Source of the DNA: Acanthamoeba lenticulata
Lineage: Eukaryota > Discosea > Longamoebia > Acanthamoebidae
Reading direction: 5' to 3'
NCBI GenBank assembly: GCA_002179805.1
Contig: NAVB01000580.1
Coordinates: 1-41,195, forward strand
DNA length: 41,195 bases
The position numbers were made by a program, and so were the translations under genes. Positions 39,369 to 41,195 of this stretch are shown here, piece after piece (position 1 is the stretch's first letter; each line of letters begins with the position of its first letter). Under the pieces are notes generated by a model that ran no database searches, was not told the DNA's origin, and was given only the letters and a program-made list of their open reading frames with translations.

Positions 39369-41153
39369 TCACTCGTAGGTGCTCATGCTTGTGATGATGG
39401 AGTCACGAGGAGAGAGCAGGAGCGCCATATTGCCGCTGCCGTCGCTGCTGTAGACGTCGTCGCTGGTCGTCGTGGTCGCGGTGCCGTCGTCGCTCTCGGC
39501 CGACTCGTCCGAGAACGCGCCGCTGTCGTCTTCGCTGTCCGGCCCGTCGGCGTCACGTGCGTAGTCCAGATCGGCCAAAGCGTTGGCCACGTCAAACATG
39601 GTGGGCCGGCTGTCGGGATCTGCGGCCCAGCACGACTCCATAATCCTGAACACCTCCTCCGGGCACCCGGCAGGGCAGGGCAGCCGGAGCCCAGCACACA
39701 CGCGCTCGCCGATCCGCTCGTCGTCTTCGCCACCAAACTCGCCGTAGGGCGGCTTGCCTCCGCTAAAAATCTGGTGGATGGTTCGCACGACGCCAGCGAC
39801 AACCGGTGAGGCAAGGCGCGTTTCAATCGCGCGATGGGCGAGAGGAGAGCGCGAACCTCCCACATGACCACGCCAAGGCTGAAGCTGTCGGACTTGAAGG
39901 AGAGCCGCCCGCCCGTGATGACCTCCGGGCTGGAAACAGAGACGGTGTCGCTGCTCAGGCCTGCTCCACCACCAACGCCAAAATGATTGCGAAAGCATGA
40001 TACCTTTGCCACCGGGCAGAAGGCCGGTAGTGGCTGCCGAGGCCGCCTGCCGCCTCGAGCGCTCTGCAGAGCCGCATGGACATTGAGCAAAAAGCGATCG
40101 ATCTCCGAAGAGAACAACAAGCGCCGTCATAGGAAATGGCCCCAAATGGGAGGCGAAGGGGGGGGGGGCGTACTTTATGAGGCCCCCGTCGCAGACTTTG
40201 ACGATGTTGTAGCAGCGCAGCCGCTCGAGCACGAGGTTGCCCGACGTCAGGTTTCGATGCACGATGCCGTGTTGGTGCAGGTGGTCCTGGCGCCCGCCCA
40301 CCCAACCACATGGTCTTCTCAGCGCCAGCTTTTGCGCAGGTTGTGGTCTCGACCACGCACCATGCCGGCGACCACGTCCTTCGCGAGCTCGAGGAGCATG
40401 TGCAATGGGAGCGGCCGCCTGCGACTCTGCAGGTAGTCCCGCAGCGTGCCGTCGGGCACCCGCCTGGTCCCCACCGCCCAATCGGTCAGCCGAGCCCGAG
40501 GAGACCACCAGAGCCACACTCGCAGACAACAGAGCGACGGAAGTCACGCACTCGTGGACGAGGTAGAGGTGCTCGGCGTCGCGGGCAAGGCCCATGAAGG
40601 CCGCGACGTGCGGGTGGCTCGACACCAGGCTGAGGAGCTTGACCTCGTTGAGCAGCACGGCGGGGTTGACGTGCGGTGGCAGGCGGCGGATGACGACGCT
40701 CGTGTGCTTTCGGAGGCGGCCCTCGAACACGTCGCCCGTGCGGCCTTGGCCGAGGATCTTCCCAAAGGTGAGGTCTCCGAACTCGATCGCGCGGGCCTCC
40801 GCGTCGCGGCCGCGGCTCGACAGCGATCCTGCGCCGCCCGACGACGAGTTGGCGATCGATCACGCATTGCTGAGAAAGAGGGTCGTTCGTACGAGGGAAG
40901 TAGGCCAGCTTGAGGTGCTGGATGTGCGAGAAGAGCTTGTTCCTGGGGCCCAGCCGGTCAAGCCCGAGCTTGGCCAGTTCTTCTTCTGTGAGCTCCAGGA
41001 GCGTTTCCATGTCTGACCAGCCCACCTCAGCCTTCGCTCTGGGAGAAGAGGGGCGCAAAAGAGCGAAGCGGAGGCACCAATCTCATGGGTGATGAAGAGA
41101 GGAAGGAACTCGGCCAGCTTGAGGCCTTCCAGGAGTCGAGCCACTTCCCCGTC
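39369..41153 (-). CDS. SAM-domain tyrosine-kinase-like pseudokinase (5' end outside window)
   Basis: Eight minus-strand exons join in phase: 41153-41078, 41012-40893, 40828-40531, 40463-40361, 40286-40174, 40063-40004, 39929-39857, 39770-39369. They give 414 aa, with more expected upstream. A SAM domain opens the fragment (VARLLEGLKLAEFLPLF... ETLLELTEEELAKLGL). The kinase-like domain starts IEFGDLTFGKILGQGRTGDVFEG, so the Gly loop is kept. The VAIK lysine is replaced by Arg (TSVVIRRLPP). The HRD catalytic Asp is Asn (GIVHRNLTSGN). DFG is CDGG. SPEVITGGRLSFKSDSFSLGVVMWEV and the final CWAADPDSRPTMFDV are normal TKL landmarks. A Ser/Asp/Thr-rich tail ends TSMSTYE. It is therefore probably catalytically dead and may act as a scaffold; this is inferred from the substitutions. 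Confidence 0.82.
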
Positions 41154-41195
41154 CTATGAGCCCTCTGCTTAGCCCCACGCGGAGAAGAAATGCTT

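Overview
The window reads as nuclear DNA of a free-living amoebozoan, most likely Acanthamoeba or a close relative. The grounds are GC-rich coding exons with G/C-ending codons, many short introns (about 45-200 bp, GT-AG with a few GC-AG), very tight gene spacing on both strands, and gene families typical of the group: a discoidin-type lectin, FYVE-ankyrin, ARM-BTB, F-box/WD40, a sedolisin, a tyrosine-kinase-like protein and a clan-CYP4-like P450. The species call is inference. I built exon models by hand by requiring every exon phase to join; most genes close perfectly, but start codons and a few splice sites remain predictions.

Layout, left to right: 3' half of an RRM protein (+); a GEX1/KAR5/Brambleberry nuclear-fusion protein (+); a small cysteine-containing unknown gene (-); a four-CBS-repeat protein (+); a discoidin-type domain protein (+); a DEP-DEP-glutathione peroxidase selenoprotein with an in-frame UGA and a downstream SECIS (+); SRP receptor beta (+); an unknown protein with a C-terminal zinc-binding-like module (+); a 20-exon sedolisin/TPP1-like protease (-); an EF-hand/coiled-coil protein (-); a small basic protein (+) running into tRNA-Ala(AGC) (-); a secreted/type I membrane beta-propeller protein (+); a small acidic protein (-); a cytochrome P450 (+); an ARM-repeat BTB protein (+); a long disordered protein (-); an F-box/WD40 substrate receptor (-); an ankyrin-FYVE protein (-); a possible small gene (+); a large class-3-lipase-like protein (+); and a SAM-domain pseudokinase whose 5' end runs off the right edge (-).

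There is no operon logic; genes are independent transcription units, often divergent or convergent with less than 200 bp between them. The themes are membrane and secretory biology (SRPRB, sedolisin, propeller, FYVE, lipase, P450), ubiquitin-linked adaptors (F-box/WD40, BTB), and redox or signalling (DEP-GPx, CBS, pseudokinase). The strongest finding is the DEP-DEP-GPx selenoprotein: a fusion I do not recognise, with a UGA exactly at the catalytic position and a well-formed SECIS about 110 bp past the stop. Next come the karyogamy protein in an organism often treated as asexual, a pseudokinase lacking both the catalytic Lys and Asp, and a 19-bp tandem duplication that doubles a 3' splice site in the protease gene.
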